16,606 nucleotides of DNA from an uncultured Oscillospiraceae bacterium (lineage in GTDB: Bacteria > Bacillota > Clostridia > Oscillospirales > Oscillospiraceae): positions 1 to 16,606 of the forward strand of contig CAKTHW010000032.1 in the NCBI GenBank assembly GCA_934565425.1, read 5' to 3'. Positions 6,133-12,846 of the stretch are shown here, in pieces. Within the stretch, counting starts at the first letter, position 1; every line of letters starts with the position of its first letter. The position numbers and the translations under genes are program-made. Under the pieces are notes generated by a model. It was not told the DNA's origin and searched no databases. It saw nothing but the letters and a program-made list of their open reading frames with translations.

Positions 6133-7526
6133 AAAAACAGAACAAGACCAACCTGCGCCGCCTGTTGGGCGTCCTGACCGCCCTGTTGGTGGCGGCAGGC
6201 ATCGCCGTGGGCGTCTATTGGGTGGGCAGCCTGCGGGGCTGGTTCGCGCCGCCGCCGGTGACGGTGGAGACCTCCTCCGGCGAGACCGTCCAGATCCCAC
6301 CCCTGTCCCTGACCGCCAAGCGCATCACGGGCAAAGCGCTGGTAGAGCGGGGCGGGCTGTCCTTCGCGCTGGAAGAGGGGGAGACCCTCCGGGCAGAGGA
6401 CGCAGTGACCTTGCAGGGGAAGGGGACGCTGACTGTCTCCAATGAGACATTAAACCTCACGTTTGGGGACAAAGCCTCCTTCCTGGTGGGACAAAAGGAC
6501 GGCGGAGAACCCCAGGTCACCCTGAACCAGGGTGACCTGTACGCCCAGACCCAGGGCACGGCCTACTTCGTGGTTGGCAACCAGTCCGCCCAGGTCACCG
6601 ATGGGGCCGTGAGCCTGTCGGTGGGCAAAAAGACCTTTGTGCTGGACCAGCTGTCCGGCTCGACCAGCTTTTTGGGCGGCGATGAGAACGTCTTGCCTGT
6701 CTCTGCCCGGCAGCGGCTGACAGTGAAAGAGACGGAAGGGCGCTGGGGCGCGCCGGAGCAGAAAAAGCTGACCCTGAAGCAGCTCAGCGACTTCACCCTG
6801 GAGCAGGCCAAGACCACCCAGGGCCTGTGCTTCCCCCCAGAACAGCTGACCGGCGAGATCGCCCGTCGCGAGGCGGAAGCCCAGAAAAAGCTGGAAGAAC
6901 AGCTCCGAAAAGAGACCGAGAAGCAGGAGGCGGAAGCCCAAGCCAAGGCGGACGCAGAGGCTGCGGAACAGGCCAAGAAGGAGCAAGAGGCCCAGCAAAA
7001 GGCTGCTGAGGAAAAGAAAGCCCAGGAGGCCAAGCGCAAGGCGGAAGAAGAGAAGAAGAAAAAGCAAGAAGAGGAGCGCAAGAAGCAAGAGGAAGAGGAC
7101 AAAAAGCGCCAGGAGGAGGAAAACACCACCAGCACCGGCAGCTGTACCTTGACCATCGAGTGCCACACGCTCCTGGACAATATGGACAACGTAAAGGAGT
7201 CCAAACAGAAGTACGTCCCCGCCAGCGGCGTGATTTTGAAGAAGATCAAGGTGACCTTCACCGAGGGCGAGACGGTCTACGACATCCTGAAACGCACCTG
7301 CAAAAAGGCTGGCATCCAGCTGGAGGTGTCCTACTCCGGCGGCTACGGCAGCTACTACGTGGAGGGCATCGGCCACTTGTACGAGTTCGACTGCGGCCGG
7401 GAGTCCGGCTGGGTGTACAGCGTCAACGGCAAGCAGCCCAACTACGGGTGCAGCAGCTGCGTGGTGCAGGCGGGAGATAACATCGTGTGGAGCTACACCT
7501 GCTCGGGCATGGGCAAGGACGTGTAG
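6129..7526 (+). CDS. Membrane-anchored coiled-coil protein with C-terminal DUF4430 (transcobalamin-like) domain
   Basis: 465 residues. An N-terminal anchor (TM about 11-33, positive residues before it) puts the rest outside the cell. Residues about 60-190 are beta-rich and resemble a FecR-like domain (GDKASFLVGQ, LNQGDLYAQTQG, DGAVSLSVG). Residues 244-331 are almost pure Glu/Lys/Ala/Gln with heptad character, a long coiled coil or single alpha helix. Residues 338-458 form a DUF4430 domain, ending in SGWVYSVNGKQPNYGCSSC and GDNIVWSYTC. This domain is related to the C-terminal beta domain of transcobalamin and intrinsic factor. Six Cys in the domain suggest disulfides or ligand contacts. It starts within the EcfT stop. 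Inferred role: a tethered corrinoid-binding module held away from the membrane by a stalk, passing ligand to the S component. Binding itself is not shown. Confidence 0.9.
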   Translation: MKKQNKTNLRRLLGVLTALLVAAGIAVGVYWVGSLRGWFAPPPVTVETSSGETVQIPPLSLTAKRITGKALVERGGLSFALEEGETLRAEDAVTLQGKGTLTVSNETLNLTFGDKASFLVGQKDGGEPQVTLNQGDLYAQTQGTAYFVVGNQSAQVTDGAVSLSVGKKTFVLDQLSGSTSFLGGDENVLPVSARQRLTVKETEGRWGAPEQKKLTLKQLSDFTLEQAKTTQGLCFPPEQLTGEIARREAEAQKKLEEQLRKETEKQEAEAQAKADAEAAEQAKKEQEAQQKAAEEKKAQEAKRKAEEEKKKKQEEERKKQEEEDKKRQEEENTTSTGSCTLTIECHTLLDNMDNVKESKQKYVPASGVILKKIKVTFTEGETVYDILKRTCKKAGIQLEVSYSGGYGSYYVEGIGHLYEFDCGRESGWVYSVNGKQPNYGCSSCVVQAGDNIVWSYTCSGMGKDV

Positions 7527-7544
7527 CGCGACAAGAGAATAGAA

Positions 7545-7660
7545 GATGCCCCGTCGCCCGCCGGAGAGCGGAACACGGAATCGGGTGAGAAGCCCGGCGA
7601 GTCGGTCACTGTGAAGCCTGCCATGGGAGCGGGATGAGTCAGATACGTGGAGGGGGCATC
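7545..7660 (+). promoter_or_regulatory. Cobalamin riboswitch aptamer (second, intra-operonic)
   Basis: GATGCCCC (7545-7552) pairs with GGGGCATC (7653-7660) to close P1. Inside are GGAACACGG, GGGTGAGAAGCCC (about 7583-7595), ACTGTGA (7608-7614) and the B12 box AGTCAGATACG (7637-7647), the same ordered hallmarks as the first element. It begins 19 bases after the previous stop codon. I see no sigma-A promoter in the 100 bases upstream, so it probably sits inside the operon transcript and gates only the 783-residue protein gene. Confidence 0.88.
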
Positions 7661-7669
7661 CTGTTTCGA

Positions 7670-7721
7670 CCGGAACTCGGAACAGTTGAAGCGCCTGTCG
7701 CAGGGAGAGAAACGGTTCCGG
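7670..7721 (+). other. Candidate antiterminator of the second cobalamin riboswitch
   Basis: CCGGAAC (7670-7676) is complementary to GTTCCGG (7715-7721). This pairing crosses the terminator helix and shares base 7721 with its 3' arm, so the two structures compete. It would be the read-through state when cobalamin is low. Inferred from pairing only. Confidence 0.45.
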
Positions 7722-7734
7722 ACAGGCGCTTTTT
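7690..7734 (+). terminator. Terminator of the second cobalamin riboswitch
   Basis: AGCGCCTGTC (7690-7699) pairs perfectly with GACAGGCGCT (7721-7730) around a 21-nt loop, followed by TTTT and a few more pyrimidines. It lies 33 bases before the ATG of the 783-residue protein and after the aptamer, the layout of a transcriptional OFF switch. Confidence 0.87.
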
Positions 7735-7767
7735 CTGCATAGATCAAGAATAGAAAGGAAGAAAACC

Positions 7768-10119
7768 ATGAAAAAAAGATTGTTATCGCTGTTGCTGGCG
7801 CTGACCATGGCCCTGTCCTTGGCCACCACCGGCGCATGGGCGGCTGATTCCATCCAGGTCACCGTGACCATCGCGAACCAGGGCGCTATCGCCGTGGGCA
7901 AGAATGACACCCTCATGGCACAGGTGCCGGTGACGGTCACCGACTTGAATGGTGACGGTAAGTTTACCTATGAAGAAGCTATGAAGGCTGCCCATAAGGC
8001 TTATTGTGCAGATGGCGAGGATGGGTTTGCTACCAGTGGCGGTTGGGCCACTATGTTGTGGGGCGAGACCGACGGTGTTGGCGGATTTTATCGCAATAAC
8101 ACGATGACGGCAACCGTAGATAAAGAAACCATTCAGAATGGGGATGCCCTGACTGCATTTTCCTACGCAGATACTGCTGATTGGTCTGATAAATACAGTT
8201 TCTTTGACCAGAGCACTGTTTCTGTCAAGACTGGCGAGACGCTCACCCTGAATCTGAAAAAACAGGGGTACAATGAGGCGGCAACTCCCGCCAACGCTGC
8301 CCTGTGCACCATTGATAAAACGGGTGCCTTCCAGGAGATGAACGTCACCACCGACGACAAGGGCAACGCCACTTTCTCCTTCGACCAGGCTGGCACCTAT
8401 GTGGTCTCCGCCTATGGCAACGAGGATGTTCTGGTCCCCCCCGTCTGCATCGTCACCGTAACAGAGAAGACCCCCGCCGCCGACCTGACCAAAGAGGCCA
8501 CCAACGCCATCGCCACCTGCGTCAACGGTTACCAGACGGCGAAGAAGGATGTTACTTGCCAGTTTGGCGCGGAATGGGTCATGCTGGGTCGCATCCGTGC
8601 CCTGGACGGCGCACAGGGTTGGAAGACTAAAGATGCGGACATCCAGACCTACGTGTCCAGCGTGATGACCGCCATTAAGAGCGGCAAGCTCAGCAAAGAG
8701 ACCGTCCCCACCACCATCGAGCGGGTTGTCCTGACTCTGACCGCCCTGGGACTGGATGCCACCAACTTCTGTGGGCAGGACCTGACCGCATGGCTGTATG
8801 AGAACCAGAACTGGAACAACTACGTATCCTCCGACCTCATCTGGGGCCTCGTCGCTCTGGACAGCGGCAAGTACACCGCCGCTGACGGCTACAAGGAAGC
8901 ACTCATCCAGCATCTGACCGAGTATCAGAAGCAGGACACCGGTGCCTTCTTCTACTCCTCCAGCTGGAACGCAGACGATGTGGACATGACCGCCATGGCC
9001 ATGATCGCGTTGGCTCCGTACAAGGACAGCAACGCCACCGCAAAGAAGATGTATGACGCTGGCTGGAAGTACATTGAATCCAACCGGGACGACCAGGGCA
9101 ACTACGGCGGCAAGAGCTACGACCCCTGCTGCACCAACGCCTATGTGGTCATCGCTAAGTGTGCCGCCGGTGAGACCGGGATCGAGGACACCGTGTCCTG
9201 GATGCTGAAAAACTGCCTGGGCGAGAAGGGTTTCAACTTGAAGGGCGAGTACAATGGCATGTCCACTTACCAGGGCATGATGTCCATGGCCGCCTACCAG
9301 CGTGCCAAGGCGGGCAAGGCGGGCCTGTTCGCCATGAGCGACGTCTCCAAGCGGGTCATTCAGGTGGCACAGCCCAAGCTGAGCGGTTCCAGAACCTACA
9401 ACGGCAAAAAGCAGACCGCTCCTCTGGCCGCCAGCGGTTTTTATACCGTCTCCGGCACCACCTCTGCCACTAAGGTGGGAAAGTACACCGTCAAGGTGAC
9501 GCTGAACGACAAGACCAACACCACCTGGGCAGACGGCACCACCGCTGACCTGAAGCTGACCTGGGAGATCACCAAGCCCGCCAACACCATCACCGTCAAG
9601 AATGTCACCAAGACCGCCTCCACCAAGACCCAGACCGTCAAGCTGGGCGCCAAGGCCAAGGAGAGCGCCAAGCTGACCTACAAGTCTGACAGCAAGTATG
9701 TCAAGGTAGATAAGAAGGGCAAGGTCACCATCGCCAAGAACTTCGTCGGCAAGGCAACCATCACCGTCACCGCTGCCACCACCAAGACCTACAAGGCTAC
9801 CACCAAGCAGGTCACCGTCACCGTCAACCCGGCAGGGGTGAAGCTCACCAGCGTGAAGAACGACAAGGGCAAGAAGCTGAAGGCATACTGGAAGAAGAAC
9901 ACCAAGGTCACCGGCTATCAGGTTCAGTACAGCACCTCTTCCAAGTTCAAGAGCGCCAAGACGGTCACCGTCAAGGGCTACAAGAACACCAGCACGACCA
10001 TCACCAAGCTGACCAAGAACAAGAAGTATTACGTCCGCGTCCGCACCTACAAGACGGTCAGCAAGACCAACTACTACTCCGGCTGGAGCAGTGCAAAGTC
10101 GGTCACCATCAAAAAATAA
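7768..10119 (+). CDS. Secreted B12-carrier-like protein: DUF4430-like, alpha6/alpha6 barrel, Ig and FN3 modules
   Basis: 783 residues behind GAAAGGAAG. The signal peptide (1-25) ends AWA-A. Residues about 28-165 form a DUF4430-like beta region with an EF-hand-like loop DLNGDGKFTYEE (59-70) and GGFYRNN...GDALTAF. Residues about 170-232 are Ig-like. Residues about 238-525 show repeated helical pairs with VDMTAMAMIALAPY (405-418) and GMSTYQGMMSMAAY (497-510), the style of prenyltransferase/terpene-cyclase-like alpha6/alpha6 barrels, the fold of the N-terminal domain of intrinsic factor and transcobalamin. Then come two Ig-like modules (about 534-603 and 604-688) and an FN3 module (about 689-782), all Lys/Thr rich. 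No LPXTG-type sorting signal is seen, so wall retention may rest on the basic tail. It is controlled by its own cobalamin riboswitch. Inferred role: corrinoid capture. The enzyme alternative is less likely given the regulation. Confidence 0.87.
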   Translation: MKKRLLSLLLALTMALSLATTGAWAADSIQVTVTIANQGAIAVGKNDTLMAQVPVTVTDLNGDGKFTYEEAMKAAHKAYCADGEDGFATSGGWATMLWGETDGVGGFYRNNTMTATVDKETIQNGDALTAFSYADTADWSDKYSFFDQSTVSVKTGETLTLNLKKQGYNEAATPANAALCTIDKTGAFQEMNVTTDDKGNATFSFDQAGTYVVSAYGNEDVLVPPVCIVTVTEKTPAADLTKEATNAIATCVNGYQTAKKDVTCQFGAEWVMLGRIRALDGAQGWKTKDADIQTYVSSVMTAIKSGKLSKETVPTTIERVVLTLTALGLDATNFCGQDLTAWLYENQNWNNYVSSDLIWGLVALDSGKYTAADGYKEALIQHLTEYQKQDTGAFFYSSSWNADDVDMTAMAMIALAPYKDSNATAKKMYDAGWKYIESNRDDQGNYGGKSYDPCCTNAYVVIAKCAAGETGIEDTVSWMLKNCLGEKGFNLKGEYNGMSTYQGMMSMAAYQRAKAGKAGLFAMSDVSKRVIQVAQPKLSGSRTYNGKKQTAPLAASGFYTVSGTTSATKVGKYTVKVTLNDKTNTTWADGTTADLKLTWEITKPANTITVKNVTKTASTKTQTVKLGAKAKESAKLTYKSDSKYVKVDKKGKVTIAKNFVGKATITVTAATTKTYKATTKQVTVTVNPAGVKLTSVKNDKGKKLKAYWKKNTKVTGYQVQYSTSSKFKSAKTVTVKGYKNTSTTITKLTKNKKYYVRVRTYKTVSKTNYYSGWSSAKSVTIKK

Positions 10120-10158
10120 GTCCATTCATCCATTCACATACCATTCAACACACTCAGC

Positions 10159-10188
10159 GAAGGAGCCAGGCACCTGCCTGGCTCCTTC
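10159..10188. repeat. Long perfect inverted repeat, possible terminator without T tract
   Basis: GAAGGAGCCAGGC (10159-10171) and GCCTGGCTCCTTC (10176-10188) form a 13-bp stem with a 4-nt loop, 39 bases after the stop of the 783-residue protein gene. Neither strand has a T run directly after it. It may stop or stabilise the transcript end of the B12 operon. Confidence 0.7.
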
Positions 10189-10191
10189 CAC

Positions 10192-10220
10192 TTGAAAAAA
10201 GAGCGGAAATATCGTAAAAT
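10192..10220 (+). promoter_or_regulatory. Sigma-A promoter of the hydrolase-sortase pair
   Basis: TTGAAA (10192-10197), a 17-nt spacer and TAAAAT (10215-10220), both 5 of 6 to consensus. It starts just after the inverted repeat that ends the B12 locus and would yield a short leader of about 30 bases before the ATG. Confidence 0.75.
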
Positions 10221-10256
10221 AAAACCACTATTTGTATTGGAAAAGGATGTGACCCC

Positions 10257-11216
10257 ATGGGCAAAGGATGGCTCATCGCGTTGGCCGTGATCGTGGTGCT
10301 CTACGGCAGCTGCCTGCTGCTCTTCCGCACCGGTGCGGAGGTGAAGTTCCGTGCCGGCGAGCCGAAAAAGAAGGGCAAGCCCAGCGAAAACCCTGCCGTG
10401 GTGACCATGCGTACCCTACAGGCACAGGGGTTGGATTGGATGACCCAACAGCCTTTTCAGACTGTCTCCATCCAGAGTCGGGACGGCTTGACCCTCATCG
10501 GCCACTGGCTGCCCTGCCCGGACGCCAAGCGGACGGTGCTCCTCTGCCACGGCTGGAAGGGGAGCTGGCAGGAGAACATGGTGGTCTTCGGGCCGTTCTT
10601 GCAGGCGCAGCAGTGTAATCTGCTCTTCATGGAACAGCGCGGCCACGGGGAGAGCGAAGGAAAGTACCTGGGCTTTGGCGTCCTGGAGCGACACGACTGC
10701 CTGGGTTGGGTGCGGTGGATGCAGGAGCACACCCCATCCCACCTGCCCATCTACCTGATGGGTGGTTCCCTGGGTGCGGCCACGGTGCTGATGACCAGCG
10801 GGTTCGACTTACCGGCGCAGGTCCATGGCATCATTGCTGACTGCGGCTTCGTGTCGCCGGAGGAGCAGATCGGGCAGACTCTGAAAGCCTGGTGGCACCT
10901 GCCCCGGCAGCCCTTTTTGTTTATTTCTGACCGCATCGCCCGCCGGAAGGCTGGGTTCTCCTTCTGGGAGTACTCCACGCTCAAAGCCATGGAGACCAAC
11001 ACCAAGCCCATCCTGTTCATCCACGGCATGGAAGACCGCTTCGTGCCCACGGAGGGGACGCTGAAGAACTACAACGCCTGCCGGGCGGAGAAGGAGCTGT
11101 TTTTGGTGGAAGGCGCCCGGCATATGCAGAGCTACCTGCTGGCCACGGCGGAGTACCAGCAGCGGCTGGAACACTTTTTCGCCCAGCATGACGGAGAGAA
11201 GGAGGGAGCCACATGA
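10257..11216 (+). CDS. Membrane-anchored alpha/beta hydrolase
   Basis: 319 residues. An N-terminal hydrophobic anchor (about 5-23) is followed by a basic linker and a serine hydrolase fold. The chain shows the oxyanion-region HGW (98-100), the conserved EQRGHGES (126-133), the nucleophile elbow GGSLG (169-173, Ser171), an acid in GMEDRFVP (Asp260) and a His in GARHM (His289). The triad is complete. The length matches the bacterial family of 'alpha/beta hydrolase, serine aminopeptidase S33-like' surface or membrane proteins. AAGG lies 10 nt before the start. Its stop overlaps the sortase start (ATGA, 11213-11216), so the two are co-translated. Substrate unknown; a peptidase, esterase or acyltransferase on cell-envelope material is possible. 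Topology (catalytic domain inside or outside) cannot be decided from sequence alone. Confidence 0.88.
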   Translation: MGKGWLIALAVIVVLYGSCLLLFRTGAEVKFRAGEPKKKGKPSENPAVVTMRTLQAQGLDWMTQQPFQTVSIQSRDGLTLIGHWLPCPDAKRTVLLCHGWKGSWQENMVVFGPFLQAQQCNLLFMEQRGHGESEGKYLGFGVLERHDCLGWVRWMQEHTPSHLPIYLMGGSLGAATVLMTSGFDLPAQVHGIIADCGFVSPEEQIGQTLKAWWHLPRQPFLFISDRIARRKAGFSFWEYSTLKAMETNTKPILFIHGMEDRFVPTEGTLKNYNACRAEKELFLVEGARHMQSYLLATAEYQQRLEHFFAQHDGEKEGAT

Positions 11217-11968
11217 AAAAAGCCCTGCGCATCATCCTGCTGGTGATCTTCATCGGCGTTTTTATCTACAGCGGCTGGAACCTGGCCACCTACTACCTGG
11301 CCGCCCACCAGCAGGAACAGACCGTCAGCGGCCTGCGGGACCAGCTGGTGGAGGAGGACGACTCTTATGAGCTGAACGCCGATGGCATCCTGAAACGCTA
11401 TGAAAAGCTGTACGCCGAGAACCCGGACATGATCGGCTGGCTCAGCGTCAAGGACACCCCCATCGACTACCCGGTCATGCAGCGGAAAGGGGACGGGGAA
11501 TACTACCTGCACCGGGACTTCTACGAGAAGGACGCCTCCGCCGGCTGTCTGTTCTTGGAGGAGCACTGCGATGCAGACAAGCCCTCCACCAACCTCATCA
11601 TTTACGGGCACCACATGAAGAACGGCGATATGTTCGGCCACCTGGTGGACTACGAGGATCACGAGTTCTACCGCAAGCACCGGTTCTTCACCTTTGACAC
11701 CATCCACGAGCACCGGGAATACCAGGTGCTGTCCGTCTTCCGCTCGGAAGCTTACCCGGAAGACGACACAGAGCACTTCCACTACTACGACTTCACCCAG
11801 GCCAAGGACAAGGCCGACTTTGACACCTACGTCAAGGAGGTCACCCAGCGCTCCCAGTACGTCACCGGCGTGACCGCCGAGTACGGGGACGAGCTGCTCA
11901 CCCTGTCCACCTGCGCTTACCACACCGAAGAGGGGCGGTTCGTGGTCGTGGCGAAACGGGTCAAATAA
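11213..11968 (+). CDS. srtB: Class B sortase
   Basis: 251 residues with an N-terminal signal-anchor (about 6-27) and an extracellular sortase domain. Class B features are visible: the IDYPVMQ segment (84-90), YYLHRDF (97-103), catalytic His133 in IIYGHHMKNGDMF, catalytic Cys234 in LLTLSTC, and Arg242 in EEGRFVVVAKR. Sortases cleave a sorting motif in secreted proteins and join them to peptidoglycan or to pilin subunits. No gene in this window encodes an evident LPXTG or NPQTN-type substrate, so this may be a housekeeping enzyme or one with a remote substrate. The start overlaps the hydrolase stop; GGAGG-like AAGGAGGGAG lies just upstream. A bidirectional terminator follows. Confidence 0.95.
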   Translation: MKKALRIILLVIFIGVFIYSGWNLATYYLAAHQQEQTVSGLRDQLVEEDDSYELNADGILKRYEKLYAENPDMIGWLSVKDTPIDYPVMQRKGDGEYYLHRDFYEKDASAGCLFLEEHCDADKPSTNLIIYGHHMKNGDMFGHLVDYEDHEFYRKHRFFTFDTIHEHREYQVLSVFRSEAYPEDDTEHFHYYDFTQAKDKADFDTYVKEVTQRSQYVTGVTAEYGDELLTLSTCAYHTEEGRFVVVAKRVK

Positions 11969-11973
11969 AGACG

Positions 11974-12009
11974 AAAAACACCCAGAATCCTAGGATTCTG
12001 GGTGTTTTT
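11974..12009. terminator. Bidirectional intrinsic terminator
   Basis: AAAAACACCCAGAATCC (11974-11990) is followed by its near-perfect reverse complement to 12009, with the palindrome CCTAGG at the centre. A run of five T ends it on each strand. It lies between the convergent sortase and tetR genes and serves both. Confidence 0.92.
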
Positions 12010-12022
12010 ATGCGTACGTGTT

Positions 12023-12613
12023 TTACGAGACTGCTTTCCTGATAATGTCATAGAGAACTGGCTTCATATTGTCAATGTCGTCCGGCGTGTGCTCGATGAT
12101 AGCAGAGTAAGCCACCGACCCCACCATCTCCATGAGCACGTACACCAGGTTGATGATCTCCGCCTCGGTGCGATCCTGCATGGCGGGACTGTTGCGGATG
12201 GTGTCCCGGAGCTGCTCCAGGACCGGGTCGCTGGTGTGCAGCTCGGCGTCCAGGACGGGACGCCAGGTGAAATTCCGGCGGAGGACGGAGAGGGTGAGGG
12301 GGTCTTGCTTGAAGTATTCTAAAATGTAATCCACCAGGCTGACCACCCGGTCGGCCAGGCAGGCGGAGTCCTCCTGAGCCAGGTGGACGCAGGCGTTGCG
12401 GAAGACCTTGTGGCAGATCTGCATGACCAGGGCGTCCAGGATCTCGGTCTTGTCCCGGAAGTAGAGGTAAAACGTCCCCTTGGCCACCTTCGCCTCCTTG
12501 ACGATGTCGTTGATGGTGGTGTTGGCGGCTCCTTTTTCCTGGAAGAGGGTATAGGCAGCGTCCAGCAGGCGCTTGCGCTTGGCGGCCTTTTTCTGTTCTA
12601 ATACATTCTCCAT
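12023..12613 (-). CDS. TetR family transcriptional regulator
   Basis: 196 residues. The N-terminal helix-turn-helix is clear: TTINDIVKEAKVAKGTFYLYF (about 32-52), preceded by LLDAAYTLFQEKG. The C-terminal ligand/dimerisation region (60-196) is helical and unassigned. The ATG at 12613 follows AAAGGAG at about 11 nt on the minus strand; an overlapping out-of-frame ATG closer to it is not used. The gene is divergent from an MMPL-type transporter, the usual arrangement for a TetR repressor that senses the transporter's substrate. The intergenic region carries three related palindromes that are good operator candidates. The inducer is unknown; a lipid or hydrophobic compound is suggested by the partner. 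Confidence 0.94.
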   Translation of the reverse strand: MENVLEQKKAAKRKRLLDAAYTLFQEKGAANTTINDIVKEAKVAKGTFYLYFRDKTEILDALVMQICHKVFRNACVHLAQEDSACLADRVVSLVDYILEYFKQDPLTLSVLRRNFTWRPVLDAELHTSDPVLEQLRDTIRNSPAMQDRTEAEIINLVYVLMEMVGSVAYSAIIEHTPDDIDNMKPVLYDIIRKAVS

Positions 12614-12652
12614 CTCGGATCATGCTCCTTTTCCTGACGATTCAGTATCCCT

Positions 12653-12681
12653 AGTATACGCTGGAAAATCGGGGAGGACAA
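12653..12681 (-). promoter_or_regulatory. Sigma-A promoter of the tetR gene
   Basis: On the minus strand TTGTCC (12681-12676), a 17-nt spacer and TATACT (12658-12653). It lies about 40 bases before the tetR ATG. The nearest palindrome begins 20 bases upstream of the -35. Confidence 0.6.
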
Positions 12682-12700
12682 GCGGTAAAATCAGCAAAAG

Positions 12701-12717
12701 AATGACTTTCGGTCATT
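12701..12717. promoter_or_regulatory. Predicted TetR operator 1
   Basis: A 17-bp palindrome AATGAC-TTTCG-GTCATT with perfect 6-bp half-sites. It shares the TGAC-N5-GTCA core with two further sites in the same intergenic region. Confidence 0.68.
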
Positions 12718-12742
12718 TTGTGAAGTTGGCACAGAAAACCGT

Positions 12743-12759
12743 TCTGACTTTTGGTCATT
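12743..12759. promoter_or_regulatory. Predicted TetR operator 2
   Basis: TCTGAC-TTTTG-GTCATT, the same TGAC-N5-GTCA core with one weaker flank. It is 42 bp (centre to centre) from operator 1, about four helical turns, and sits just upstream of the putative transporter -35. Confidence 0.62.
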
Positions 12760-12766
12760 TTTTCGG

Positions 12767-12795
12767 TTGCAATCTGACCCGCCCTATAGTAAACT
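12767..12795 (+). promoter_or_regulatory. Putative promoter of the MMPL transporter gene
   Basis: TTGCAA (12767-12772), a 17-nt spacer and TAAACT (12790-12795), each 4 of 6. TATAGT (12785-12790) is an alternative -10 with a poorer -35. The region is flanked by operators 2 and 3, consistent with repression by the divergent TetR protein. Confidence 0.45.
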
Positions 12796-12810
12796 GTGTA
12801 CGCAATGAAA

Positions 12811-12827
12811 AATGACCGTTGGTCAAA
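12811..12827. promoter_or_regulatory. Predicted TetR operator 3
   Basis: AATGAC-CGTTG-GTCAAA, the TGAC-N5-GTCA core again. It lies just downstream of the expected transcription start and 20 bases before the transporter GTG start, where a bound repressor would block elongation or open-complex formation. Confidence 0.65.
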
Positions 12828-12846
12828 ATGGAAGGAAGGGATCACG

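Noticed and set aside
10060..10119. Sortase sorting signal at the end of the 783-residue protein
   Set aside because: The C-terminus has no LPXTG/NPQTN-like motif and no hydrophobic segment; it ends in a Lys-rich FN3 strand, so the nearby sortase is not an evident partner.
7783..10125. 780-codon minus-strand open frame opposite the secreted B12-carrier-like gene
   Set aside because: It mirrors the real gene almost exactly, with low-complexity Gly/Leu/Val composition and no ribosome site; a codon-bias shadow.
12796..12846. Longer N-terminus for the MMPL transporter (GTG 12796 or ATG 12805)
   Set aside because: No ribosome site precedes them and they would place a predicted operator inside the gene. 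GTG 12847 has a strong site 6 nt upstream.
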